Shown piece after piece: positions 52,358 through 61,000 of a stretch of 64,000 bases of DNA. Under the pieces are notes generated by a model, which saw only the letters and a program-made list of their open reading frames with translations, was not told the DNA's origin and searched no databases. The stretch comes from RBG-16-66-20 sp038040245. Lineage in GTDB: Bacteria > Pseudomonadota > Gammaproteobacteria > Burkholderiales > SG8-39. The DNA lies in assembly GCA_038040245.1 (NCBI GenBank), contig JBBPIU010000002.1:6163-70162 (forward strand), given 5' to 3'. Each line of letters opens with the position of its first letter. The first letter of the stretch is position 1. A program made the position numbers and the translations under genes.

Positions 52358-53400
52358 TGCGTGTGACGGTGGTGCAGGTCCGGATAGTGCGGATGAAAGT
52401 GCGACAGCGCCTCGTGCCGGTGCGGATGCACATGCGGCTCGCGGCCATCCCATGGGGAGTCGTGCGCGTGCCGGTGGTGCGCATCGTGTACGTGCTCGTG
52501 GGCGTGCTCCAGCTCCTCGTGCACATGCGCGTGCTCGTGATGTTCCGATAAGTGCAGCCACACGCCAAGCGCCATCAATCCTGCCGCCAGCCAGAACGCA
52601 GTCCCCGGGCGCTCGCCCAACATGGCGAGCGCAAGGGCCGCGCCGAAGAACGGCGCCACCGAGAAATAGGCGCCGGTGCGCGCCGTGCCCAGATTCCTCA
52701 GGGCCACGATGAACAGGACGAGGCTCACGCCGTAGCCGAGGAAGCCAAGGAGACCTGCGCCGATCCAGCCAGCTGCCGTGGGCAGCGGCGCGGCCAGCGC
52801 CCAGGCAAGCGCGAGGCTCACCGTGCCGGCGACGAGTCCTTTCACGCAGGCAAGCGTCGCCGCGTCGCCGCCCGAAACGCGGCGCGTGAGATTGTTGTCG
52901 AGCGCCCAGGCGAGGCAGGCAGCGGCGATGAGGAGCGCGCCGCCCGGACTCTCTGTCCTTGGCGCCGCGTCGGCGGAGAGCAACACGCCACCGGCGACGA
53001 TGGCGGCCATGCCGGCGAATACGCGCCGGTCCACGTTCTCGCGGAAAACCGTCCATGCGATGGCCGCGGTCATAACCGCCTCGAGGTTGAGCAGCAGCGA
53101 GGCGGTGGAAGCGTCGGTGCGCGCCAATCCCTGCATCAGCAGGATCGGGCCGGCGACGCCGCCGGCCGCGATGGCCGCCGCGATCCAGGGCCAGTCCGGC
53201 CGCGCGATCGGTGCCGCGGGTGCGCGGCCGGGCAGGCGCGCGCGCACGGCGATCCATGCCGCAAGGCCGATGCCGCTGCCCAGGTAGAGCGCCGCCGCGA
53301 GCACCAGAGGCGATACCTCGCCCAGCAGCAGCTTGGCGAACGGTATGCTCGCACCGAACAGCGCAGCCGCGCCAAGCGCGCTGGCTACACCGGTGTTCAT
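52354..53400 (-). CDS. DMT/EamA-family transporter with a very His-rich C-terminal tail
   Basis: A 348-residue membrane protein with ten TM helices in two EamA repeats (ALFGASIPFAKLLLGEVSP; LRNLGTARTGAYFSVAPFFGAALALAMLGE). Residues 283-348 form a cytoplasmic tail with 25 His in 66 residues, in clusters such as HEHAHVH, HAHEHVHDAHHRHAH and HVHPHRH. Such tails bind Ni/Co/Zn/Cu in other transporters. The tail, together with cadR and a CDF exporter next door, suggests metal export or sensing, but EamA proteins usually carry metabolites. ATG 53400 overlaps the upstream stop (ATGA). Confidence 0.88.
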   Translation of the reverse strand: MNTGVASALGAAALFGASIPFAKLLLGEVSPLVLAAALYLGSGIGLAAWIAVRARLPGRAPAAPIARPDWPWIAAAIAAGGVAGPILLMQGLARTDASTASLLLNLEAVMTAAIAWTVFRENVDRRVFAGMAAIVAGGVLLSADAAPRTESPGGALLIAAACLAWALDNNLTRRVSGGDAATLACVKGLVAGTVSLALAWALAAPLPTAAGWIGAGLLGFLGYGVSLVLFIVALRNLGTARTGAYFSVAPFFGAALALAMLGERPGTAFWLAAGLMALGVWLHLSEHHEHAHVHEELEHAHEHVHDAHHRHAHDSPWDGREPHVHPHRHEALSHFHPHYPDLHHRHTH

Positions 53401-53780
53401 GGAACCGCCAGCGCAGCCGGGCGGCGCGCGATCGTGGTGCGGAACCGCTTGATGCCCTCCGGCGCCGGGAATTGTTCGACGCGGTCCTCGAGCATCTGCC
53501 AGCCCGTGAGGGTCCGCGGCAGTTCCTCCTCGCCGAACAGGCAGTAGCCGGCTTTCTCGTCGAACATTCCCATGAAGGTCGTTCCTTCGATCAGCAGGTT
53601 GACGATCAGCGTTCCTGCGGGACGAACTGCCTCCAGCGCACGGGCGCGCGATTTCAGGCTCTCGATCGCCGCCGGGCTCCCATCCAGCGCCAGGACATGC
53701 GCGCCTCGCGCGGCCGCCGCCTGACGCCGGAACTGGGCGTCGAAGAATCGTACCGAACCGCTATCGACTGAGCCGGTCAT
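53397..53780 (-). pseudogene. SAM-dependent methyltransferase remnant lacking motif I (internally deleted)
   Basis: A 127-residue frame. Its pieces resemble a TehB-like class I methyltransferase of ~190-200 residues: MTGSVDSGSVRFFDAQFRRQ (N-term), then ARGAHVLALDGSPAAIE (motif II strand), then RPAGTLIVNLLIEGTTF...YCLFGEEEL (C-term). The segment that should hold VLDLGCGxG (motif I) and the segment between motif II and the late strands are absent, yet the frame remains open. Without motif I it should not bind SAM. Family knowledge supplies the expected length. The stop overlaps the EamA start (ATGA). It might be a functional small paralogue, but degeneration seems likelier. Confidence 0.65.
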
Positions 53781-53850
53781 GAAAGGACCTGCGAAACACG
53801 GAGGCCGATACTATGCGCCTTGGGTTAGGCTAGGAATAGAGGAGAGTTCC

Positions 53851-54837
53851 ATGTCGCCTGTCATCGACGTTCACACCCACATGCTCAACAACGAGTGGCT
53901 GAAGCTGCTCGAGAAGCACGGCCGCCCGCGCTACACGCTCAAGGCGGTGACCGGCGGGCTGCGCGCCATCCACCTCGACGGCGCGCCGTTCATGACGCCG
54001 GTGCCCGAGATGTTCGACTGGGACCTGCGCATCAAGAACATGGACCGCGTGGGCATCGACGTTTCCGTGGTGTCGCTCACGTGCCCGAACGTCTACTGGG
54101 GTGGGGAGAAGGTGAGCCTCAAGGCGGCGCGGGTGATGAACGACGAGATGGCAAGGGCGCGCAAGACCTGGCCCGACCGGATCCAGTGGCTCTGCTCGCT
54201 GCCCTGGCAGTACGAGAAGGCGGCGCTCGCGGAACTGAAGCGCTCGCTCAAGGCCGGCGCCTGTGGCGTGATGGTGCTCGCCAATATCGGCGGCAAGGCG
54301 CTTACCGATCCGTCTTTCGCGAAGATCTGGCAGGCGATCGACGCTGCGAAGCTGCCGGTGCTGATCCATCCGACCGCGCCGCCGGGAGTCAAGGAGATGG
54401 AGATGGCGCAATTCCAGCTGGTCGCCACGATCGGTTTCACCACGGATACGACGCTCGCGGTGGCGCGCATGATCTACGACGGCTTCTTCGACCGCTTCCA
54501 GAAACTGAAAATCATCGCCAGCCACGGCGGCGGCACCTTGCCGTACCTGATCGGGCGCATGGATCAGTGCTATGAGCACATCCCCGCCTGCCGCACCAAG
54601 ACGCAGGAGAAGCCGAGCCTTCATGCGCGGCGCATCTACGCCGATTCGGTGGTCTTCACCGACGATGCGCTGGCGATGGCGGTGAACGTGTTCGGCTCGG
54701 GCAACGTGCTCTACGGCTCGGATTATCCGCACACCATCGGCGACCCGATCGGCTGCCTCGCGCGCGTCGACCGGCTGCCCGACGGCGTGCGGGAGAGGGT
54801 GCGGGGCCAAAACGCGCTCCGCGCGTTTTCCTTCTAG
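53851..54837 (+). CDS. ACMSD-like amidohydrolase (amidohydrolase 2 family)
   Basis: A 328-residue TIM-barrel metal enzyme. The metal ligands are IDVHTHM near the N-terminus, LIHPTAPPG mid-protein, SHGGGTLPYLIGRMD and YGSDYPHTIGDP near the C-terminus, as in aminocarboxymuconate-semialdehyde decarboxylase relatives. ATG 53851 follows a GGAGAG SD and begins the conserved HxH strand. Decarboxylation or hydrolysis of a carboxylated aromatic-derived substrate is likely; the exact substrate is unknown. A class II aldolase follows after 26 bases. The fragment at 50944 is a truncated paralogue. Confidence 0.92.
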   Translation: MSPVIDVHTHMLNNEWLKLLEKHGRPRYTLKAVTGGLRAIHLDGAPFMTPVPEMFDWDLRIKNMDRVGIDVSVVSLTCPNVYWGGEKVSLKAARVMNDEMARARKTWPDRIQWLCSLPWQYEKAALAELKRSLKAGACGVMVLANIGGKALTDPSFAKIWQAIDAAKLPVLIHPTAPPGVKEMEMAQFQLVATIGFTTDTTLAVARMIYDGFFDRFQKLKIIASHGGGTLPYLIGRMDQCYEHIPACRTKTQEKPSLHARRIYADSVVFTDDALAMAVNVFGSGNVLYGSDYPHTIGDPIGCLARVDRLPDGVRERVRGQNALRAFSF

Positions 54838-54863
54838 TATTCCGGGCGTATATTCGACTTCAA

Positions 54864-55637
54864 ATGACGATCTACCATCAGGGCGCGGCGCGGGTCGCGC
54901 GCGAGCTTCCAATGACCCAGGTTGAGCGCGAGGCGCGCGTGCAGCTCGCCGCCTGCTACCGCATCTTCAACCACCTCGGCTGGACCGAGATGATCTTCAA
55001 CCACATCACGCTGCGGGTTCCGGGCCCGGAGAAGCTGTTTTTGATCAACCCGTTCGGCCTGCACTACAGCGAGATCACCGCTTCGAACCTGGTGCTGATC
55101 GACATCGAAGGCAGTGCGGTGCGCGAAGCGAAGTGGCCGGTGAACAAGGCGGGTTTCGTGATCCACAGCGCGATCCACGGCGCCATTCCAGAGGCGCATT
55201 GCGTCATGCACACGCATACCACCACCGGAATGGCGGTCGCCTGCCAGACAGACGGACTGTCGCCGACCAACTTCTACGCCGCGCAACTGCACGGCGGCGT
55301 CGCCTATCACGACTTCGAGGGCATCACGGTGGAAGAAGGCGAGAAGACGCGCCTCGTCGCCAGTGTCGGCGGCAAACGCGCGGTGATCCTGCGCAACCAC
55401 GGCTTGCTCGCGTGGGGTCCCTCGCTGCCCGAGGCGTTCATGACGCTCTGGACGCTGCAGCGCGCCTGCGACGTGCAGATCGCCTCGAGCAGCGCGGGCA
55501 TGCTCAATCCCATCAGGAGCGACGTGTTTGCCCAAACGGTGCGCGAATCCGGCCCTGGCGAGAAGCGCACCTGCGACGACGTATTCGCCGCGATGCAGCG
55601 CCTGGTCGACGCCAAGGACCCGCGCTACCGCGAGTGA
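54864..55637 (+). CDS. Class II aldolase/adducin family protein
   Basis: A 257-residue zinc enzyme fold. It has WTEMIFNHITLRVPG, the metal ligands HTHTTTGMAVACQ, and RNHGLLAWGPSLPEAF. Members include fuculose-phosphate aldolase and decarboxylase-like enzymes; adducin-type proteins of this sequence class often accompany amidohydrolases in aromatic-acid pathways. Cotranscribed with the amidohydrolase, and together they may process one ring-cleavage product. Specific chemistry is not resolved. It converges on nasA with 28 bases between. Confidence 0.88.
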   Translation: MTIYHQGAARVARELPMTQVEREARVQLAACYRIFNHLGWTEMIFNHITLRVPGPEKLFLINPFGLHYSEITASNLVLIDIEGSAVREAKWPVNKAGFVIHSAIHGAIPEAHCVMHTHTTTGMAVACQTDGLSPTNFYAAQLHGGVAYHDFEGITVEEGEKTRLVASVGGKRAVILRNHGLLAWGPSLPEAFMTLWTLQRACDVQIASSSAGMLNPIRSDVFAQTVRESGPGEKRTCDDVFAAMQRLVDAKDPRYRE

Positions 55638-55665
55638 AGGCCCGGCTGTTCGAGGCGGACCAGGC

Positions 55666-58470
55666 CTAGGCCGTGACGAGGCGGCGCAGCTCGGGTACGC
55701 AGGAGCCGCAGTTGGTGCCGCACTTCAGATTCTTCTGCAGGCCTGCGAATGTGGCGCCGGCGGCGACGGCGGCGCGGATCTGCGATTCGCCGACCTTGAA
55801 GCAGGCGCAGACCGCGCGCTCCGATGTGGCAGAGGCGGCGGCGGAACCGGTGACGGGCGGCTGGCCGAAGAGCTTCTCGAGCGCCGAAAGCGCCTCGGGA
55901 GCGGGGTCGCCCGCGGTGGCGAGCTCGAGGCGCAGGACGATCTCCGGTCCCTCGACGAGGGCAAGCGCGGCGTAGTCGAAGCGCGCCAGCCAGACGGTGG
56001 CGGCGCGTTGCAGCTCGGGGGTCGCAGCTGCAGCGAAGGCGCCGCGCCAGCGCGCGGCGAAGGGCTCGATGCGCACCGCGGCGTGCTTGAGCTCAGGCTG
56101 CTTGGAATGGGGGTCGATCGCGGGGACGGTGAGCGCATTGGTGCCGACGCCGCCCGTGAAGCGGCCGCCCCAGTGCATGGCGATGAAGGCGTCGCCGGGG
56201 CGCATGTCATCCGACGCCCGTACCTTCATGACGACGCTGCCGCGGCGGCTGGATACCCGCACCAGTTCGTGATTCAGAAAATTGCTCTTTTGCAGATCGA
56301 ATTCACTAACGACAATTTCCGGTTCCGGACTGTGGCTGAAGAGGCGCGCGACGAGCCCAGTGCGCGTCATGCTGTGCCATTGGTCGCGCAAACGACCCGT
56401 GGTGAGCCGCAACGGGAAATGCCCGTCCGGCTCCTCGGCCGGCGGCAGGTATTCGGTGGCGACGAAGCGCGCGCGTCCCGATGGCGTCGGAAACACGCCG
56501 TCGGTGTAGAGGCGCGTGCGGCCGCTCCTGGCCCCTTCCGGGTAGGGCCACTGCTGCGGCCCGTCGCGCTCGAGCACGGCATAGGAGAGGCCGGTGATGT
56601 CCAGGTCGCGGCCGCGCGTGCTCTCGCGGTGCTCGTTGAAAATTTCTTCGGAGGATTTGTATTTGAATGAAATTTTCTTGTTCAACATCGCTTGAAGCCG
56701 AAGTGCAAAATCAACAGCAATCTTCCAATCCGGACGTGCTTCACCCGGCGGCGCGATGACCGCGCGCATGCGCGAGATGCGACGCTCGGAGTTGGTGACG
56801 GTGCCTTCCTTCTCCCCCCAGCTTGCCGCGGGCAGCAGCACGTCGGCGTAGTCGCAGGTCTCGGCGTCGCGGAACGCCTCCTGGACGACGACGAACTCGG
56901 CGCGCGAGAGCGCCTGGCGCACCGCGTTGGCGTCTGGCATCGACTGCGCCGGATTCGTACAGGCGATCCACACCGCCTTGATTTCGCCGCGACCGATGGC
57001 CTCGAACATCTCCACCGCCGTCTTGCCCGGTTTCGAGGGAACGCTGTCGATGCCCCAGAGCGCGGCGACCTCGGCCCGGTCTTCCGCGCTGTCGAGGTCC
57101 CGGTGCGCGGAGAGCAGGTTCGCCATCCCGCCGACCTCTCTGCCGCCCATCGCGTTGGGCTGTCCGGTGAGGGAGAAGGGCCCCGCGCCCGCCCGGCCGA
57201 TCTGGCCGGTGGCGAGGTGCAGGTTGATGAGCGCGCAATTCTTCCAGGTGCCGCTCGCCGACTGGTTGAGCCCCTGGCAGTAGAGCGAAAGCGCCGCCTT
57301 CGAGCGGCCGAACAGGCGCGCAGCCTCGACGATCCTCGCCGCCGGCAACTCGCAAACGCCGGCCGCGCGCTCCGGGGTCCAGTGATCGAGCAGGGGATCG
57401 AGGGCGGATAGATTTTCCGTGCTGTTGCGGACAAATTCTTTCTTGAAAAAACCCTCACGGCGAAGGACGTGCAGCATCGCGTTGAAGAGCGCGACATCGG
57501 TGCCTGGCTTGAGCGCGAGATGCAGGTCGGCGGCGCGCGCGGTGACGGTGGCGCGCGGGTCGATGACGACGATCTTGAGGCCGGGGTTCCTCGCCCGCGC
57601 GTCCTCGATGCGCCGGTAGACGATGGGGTGGGCGAAGGCGGTATTCGAGCCGGCGATCAGGATCAGGTCGGCGGCGTCGATGTCTTCGTAGGCGCAGGGC
57701 GGCGCGTCGGCGCCGAGCGACTGCTTGTAGCCCGCCACGGCCGAAGACATGCACAGGCGCGAGTTGGTGTCGACGTTGTTCGTGCCGACCAGGCCCTTGG
57801 CGAGCTTGTTGAAGACATAGTAATCCTCGGTAAGGAGTTGTCCGGAGATGTAGAACGCCACGGCGTCCGCGCCGTGCGCGGCGATGATCTGGCGGAACCT
57901 GTCCGCAGCATGGTCCAGCGCTTCGTCCCAGCTCCGGCGCTCGCCGTTCACTTCCGGGTGCAGCAGGCGCGCGCCTGTGCCGGTGCCCAGGTGCAGCGCC
58001 GCCCCCTTGGTGCACAGGCGGCCGAAATTCGCCGGGTGCGCCTTGTCGCCTTTCACGGCGACGATCTCGTTTCCCTGGGCCGAGACGATGACGCCGCAGC
58101 CGACGCCGCAATAGCAGCAGGTGGTGGCGACCTGCTTGCGCGGCTCGACGACGACGAAGCCGTCCTCGACTCGCGCGCGATAGACCGGGATCCGCACCGT
58201 TGCATCCTCGATGCAGCGGCCGGTAAGCAGGCTGAAATGCTGCTTGTAGACGGGCGCGGCGACGACCAACTCGCCCTTGAGGTCGCCGACGATGCCGCGC
58301 GACAGGACGTTCGCGCGTGAAAACGGGTCCTGGTTGCCCACGGCATGAATGCTGTCGTCGGACAACCCGCCGTTACTTACCCTGAACACCGCGACCTGCT
58401 CGCCGTCCACGAGCGCCGCCACGCCGGCGTTGGGGACGATGTCCTCCAGCGGGCACACGCGGGTCGCCAT
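55666..58470 (-). CDS. nasA: NirD-NasA fusion: nitrite reductase small-subunit domain plus assimilatory nitrate reductase
   Basis: A 934-residue protein. Residues 1-110 are a NirD Rieske-fold domain (VCPLEDIVPNAGVAALVDGEQVAVFR, SRANVLSRGIVGD, PVYKQHFSLLTGRC), which in NirD normally lacks an Fe-S centre. From 115 the bis-MGD nitrate reductase begins, with 4Fe-4S ligands TTCCYCGVGCG and RLCTKG, and Mo-domain signatures (QGLNQSASGTWKN, GRLRDQWHSMTRTG). The C-terminal BFD-like [2Fe-2S] domain is VCACFKVGES...KCGTNCGSC. NirD and NasA are normally separate neighbours. ATG 58470 follows the nirB stop by 4 bases; a TTG at 58488 is the alternative. The reductase part, about 820 residues, is somewhat short for the family. 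Confidence 0.92.
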   Translation of the reverse strand: MATRVCPLEDIVPNAGVAALVDGEQVAVFRVSNGGLSDDSIHAVGNQDPFSRANVLSRGIVGDLKGELVVAAPVYKQHFSLLTGRCIEDATVRIPVYRARVEDGFVVVEPRKQVATTCCYCGVGCGVIVSAQGNEIVAVKGDKAHPANFGRLCTKGAALHLGTGTGARLLHPEVNGERRSWDEALDHAADRFRQIIAAHGADAVAFYISGQLLTEDYYVFNKLAKGLVGTNNVDTNSRLCMSSAVAGYKQSLGADAPPCAYEDIDAADLILIAGSNTAFAHPIVYRRIEDARARNPGLKIVVIDPRATVTARAADLHLALKPGTDVALFNAMLHVLRREGFFKKEFVRNSTENLSALDPLLDHWTPERAAGVCELPAARIVEAARLFGRSKAALSLYCQGLNQSASGTWKNCALINLHLATGQIGRAGAGPFSLTGQPNAMGGREVGGMANLLSAHRDLDSAEDRAEVAALWGIDSVPSKPGKTAVEMFEAIGRGEIKAVWIACTNPAQSMPDANAVRQALSRAEFVVVQEAFRDAETCDYADVLLPAASWGEKEGTVTNSERRISRMRAVIAPPGEARPDWKIAVDFALRLQAMLNKKISFKYKSSEEIFNEHRESTRGRDLDITGLSYAVLERDGPQQWPYPEGARSGRTRLYTDGVFPTPSGRARFVATEYLPPAEEPDGHFPLRLTTGRLRDQWHSMTRTGLVARLFSHSPEPEIVVSEFDLQKSNFLNHELVRVSSRRGSVVMKVRASDDMRPGDAFIAMHWGGRFTGGVGTNALTVPAIDPHSKQPELKHAAVRIEPFAARWRGAFAAAATPELQRAATVWLARFDYAALALVEGPEIVLRLELATAGDPAPEALSALEKLFGQPPVTGSAAASATSERAVCACFKVGESQIRAAVAAGATFAGLQKNLKCGTNCGSCVPELRRLVTA

Positions 58471-58474
58471 GGCC

Positions 58475-61000
58475 TCACGCAATTTCAAGGTCGGTTTCCC
58501 GTTCCTCCGGCCGCGCCGGCCGGATCTGCTCGCGCTCGGCGACGAACACCACGCCGGCGTCCGGTTCCTCGCTGTTCACGAAATGGCGGAAGCGCTTCAG
58601 GATCTCCGGCGTCTCGATCGCCTTCTTCCATTCGCAGGCATAGGTGTCGACGAAACTCTGCATGTCGGCCTCGAGCTCGGCGCCAATCCCCAGCGAGTCC
58701 TCGCACACCGCGCGGCGCACGTAGTCGATGCCGCCCTCCAGGTTCTCGAGCCAGACGCTGGTGCGCTGCAGCCGGTCGCCGGTGCGGATATAGAGCATGA
58801 GGAAGCGGTCGATATACCGGATCAGCTCCTCGTCGCTGAGGTCTTTCGCCAGCAGGTCGGCGTGGCGCGGCTTCATGCCGCCGTTGCCGCAGACGTACAT
58901 GTTCCAGCCCTTCTCGGTGGCGATTACGCCGACGTCCTTGCTCTGGGCCTCGGCGCATTCGCGCGTGCAGCCCGACACCCCCATCTTCAGCTTGTGCGGC
59001 GAGCGCAGGCCGCGGTAGCGCTGCTCGATGCGGATCGCCATCGCCACCGAGTCCTGCACGCCGTAGCGGCACCAGGTGCTGCCGACGCAGGATTTCACGG
59101 TGCGCAGCGCCTTGCCGTAGGCGTGGCCGGACTCGAAACCGGCGTCGATCAGGTCCTTCCAGACCAGCGGCAGCTGCTCGACTCGCGCGCCGAAAAGGTC
59201 GATTCGCTGCGCGCCGGTGATCTTGGTGTAGAGGCCGAATTTCTTCGCCACTTCCCCCAGCGCGATCAGCTTGGCCGGCGTGATTTCGCCGCCCGGCACG
59301 CGCGGCACCACCGAGTAGCTGCCGTCCTTCTGCAGGTTGGCGAGGAAATGGTCGTTCGTATCCTGCAGCGGCGCGTGCCTCGGCTTGAGAATCATCTCGT
59401 TCCAGCACGAAGCGAAGATCGAGGCTGCCGCCGGCTTGCAGATGTCGCAGCCTCTGCCGCTTCCGTGTTGCGTGATCAGTTCATCGAAACTCTTTACTGA
59501 ATTTATTTTTACCAGGTGAAAAAGCTCCTGCCGCGAATAAGCGAAGTGCTCACAGAGGTGGTTGTTGACCTTGAAGCCCTGCTTCTTCATCTCGGCGTCG
59601 AGGATCTGCTTGGCGAGCGGGCCGCAGCCGCCGCAACTGGTTGCAGCTTTTGTTTTTGTTTTTAGAGTTCCTAAAGACTTACAACCCTCAGCAATAGCGG
59701 CGCAAATCGCGCCCTTCGTCACGCCGTTGCACGAGCACACCAGCGCCGAATCGGGCAGCAGCTCGATGCCCAGACCCTTCTTCCCTTCCCGCGCGGGCAG
59801 GATCAGCTCTTCGGGATGCTCGGGCAGCGGCAGCGGGTTGAGCGCCATCTGCAGCAACGTGCCGTAGTCGGTTGCGTCGCCGACCAGGATCGCGCCCAGC
59901 AGCTGCTTGCGGTCCTCCGCGACCACCAGCTTCTTGTAGACGCCGGCCGCCTCGTCGGTGAACACGTAGTTGAGCGCGCCGGGCGCGCTGCCGTGGGCGT
60001 CGCCGATCGAGCACACGTCCACGCCCATCAGCTTCAGCTTGGTGCTCATGTCCGCGCCGAGGAACTGGAGCTGAGTCTCGCCGAGCAGGTGGCGCGCCGC
60101 GACCTCGGCCATCTGGTAGCCGGGCGCCACCAGCCCGAAAGTGCGCCCTTCCCACAGAGCGCATTCGCCGATGGCGTAGATGTCGGGGTTGGCGGTCTGG
60201 CAGTGCGAGTTGATGCGGATGCCGCCGCGCTCCCCGACCGCGATGCCCGCCGCGCGCGCCAGCTCGTCGCGCGGCCGAATGCCTGCGGAGAACACCACGA
60301 GATCCGTCTCCAGGCTGGTGCCGTCGGTGAACACCAGCTTGTTGCGGGCCACCTCTCCCTGGACGATCTCCTTCGTGTTCTTCGACACATGGACCGTGGC
60401 CCCGAGCGCCTCGATTTTCCGGCGCAGCAGCCGGCCTGCGGAATCGTCGAGTTGCACCGACATCAGCCGCGGGGCGAACTCGACGATGTGGGTCTCGAGC
60501 CCGAGATCCTTCAGCGCTTTCGCCGCCTCCAGCCCGAGCAGGCCGCCGCCGATGACCGTTCCGGTCTTCGCTTGGGCCGCCCTCGCCGCGATGACCTCCA
60601 GGTCCTCGATGGTGCGGTAGACGAAGCAGTCCCGCCGGTCGCGCCCCGCCACCGGGGGCACGAAGGGGCTCGAGCCGGTGGCGAACACCAGCTTGTCGTA
60701 GGGCACCTCCTTGTAGCGCGCCGAGCGCACCATCTTGCGCACCGGGTCGACGGCCAGCACGCTGTCGTTGAGGCGCAGCGTCACGCCATGCTCCTGGAAG
60801 AACTTGTCCGGCACGACGTTCAGATCTTCCGCGCTCTTGCCCGAGAAGAAGCTGGTCAGCTGCACCCGGTCGTAGGCCGGGCGCGGCTCCTCGCAGAACA
60901 CGGTGATCTCGCAGTCGCTGCCCTGTATCTTGCCGTGCGCGACCAACTGCTCCAGGAAGCGCTGGCCGACCATGCCGTTGCCGATGACGGCGATGCGCAT
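58475..61000 (-). CDS. nirB: Assimilatory nitrite reductase [NAD(P)H] large subunit
   Basis: An 841-residue siroheme enzyme reducing nitrite to ammonium in the cytosol. The N-terminal FAD/NAD domain has MRIAVIGNGMVGQRFLE and TVIGGGLLGLEAAKAL. The BFD [2Fe-2S] domains have VCSCNGVTKGAI and CGGCGPLAKQI. The sulfite/nitrite reductase repeat carries 4Fe-4S/siroheme ligands CVGSTWC and CTREC, followed by YVCGNGGMKPRHADLL. ATG 61000 overlaps the cobA stop. Two AT-rich patches lie at 59481-59520 and 59641-59680. Upstream of the NirD-NasA gene by 4 bases. Confidence 0.97.
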   Translation of the reverse strand: MRIAVIGNGMVGQRFLEQLVAHGKIQGSDCEITVFCEEPRPAYDRVQLTSFFSGKSAEDLNVVPDKFFQEHGVTLRLNDSVLAVDPVRKMVRSARYKEVPYDKLVFATGSSPFVPPVAGRDRRDCFVYRTIEDLEVIAARAAQAKTGTVIGGGLLGLEAAKALKDLGLETHIVEFAPRLMSVQLDDSAGRLLRRKIEALGATVHVSKNTKEIVQGEVARNKLVFTDGTSLETDLVVFSAGIRPRDELARAAGIAVGERGGIRINSHCQTANPDIYAIGECALWEGRTFGLVAPGYQMAEVAARHLLGETQLQFLGADMSTKLKLMGVDVCSIGDAHGSAPGALNYVFTDEAAGVYKKLVVAEDRKQLLGAILVGDATDYGTLLQMALNPLPLPEHPEELILPAREGKKGLGIELLPDSALVCSCNGVTKGAICAAIAEGCKSLGTLKTKTKAATSCGGCGPLAKQILDAEMKKQGFKVNNHLCEHFAYSRQELFHLVKINSVKSFDELITQHGSGRGCDICKPAAASIFASCWNEMILKPRHAPLQDTNDHFLANLQKDGSYSVVPRVPGGEITPAKLIALGEVAKKFGLYTKITGAQRIDLFGARVEQLPLVWKDLIDAGFESGHAYGKALRTVKSCVGSTWCRYGVQDSVAMAIRIEQRYRGLRSPHKLKMGVSGCTRECAEAQSKDVGVIATEKGWNMYVCGNGGMKPRHADLLAKDLSDEELIRYIDRFLMLYIRTGDRLQRTSVWLENLEGGIDYVRRAVCEDSLGIGAELEADMQSFVDTYACEWKKAIETPEILKRFRHFVNSEEPDAGVVFVAEREQIRPARPEERETDLEIA

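Noticed and set aside
54831..54863. TATATT ahead of the class II aldolase gene as a promoter.
   Set aside because: The 17-base-upstream hexamer (TTTTCC) barely matches a -35, and the gene is only 26 bases after the amidohydrolase, so cotranscription is simpler.
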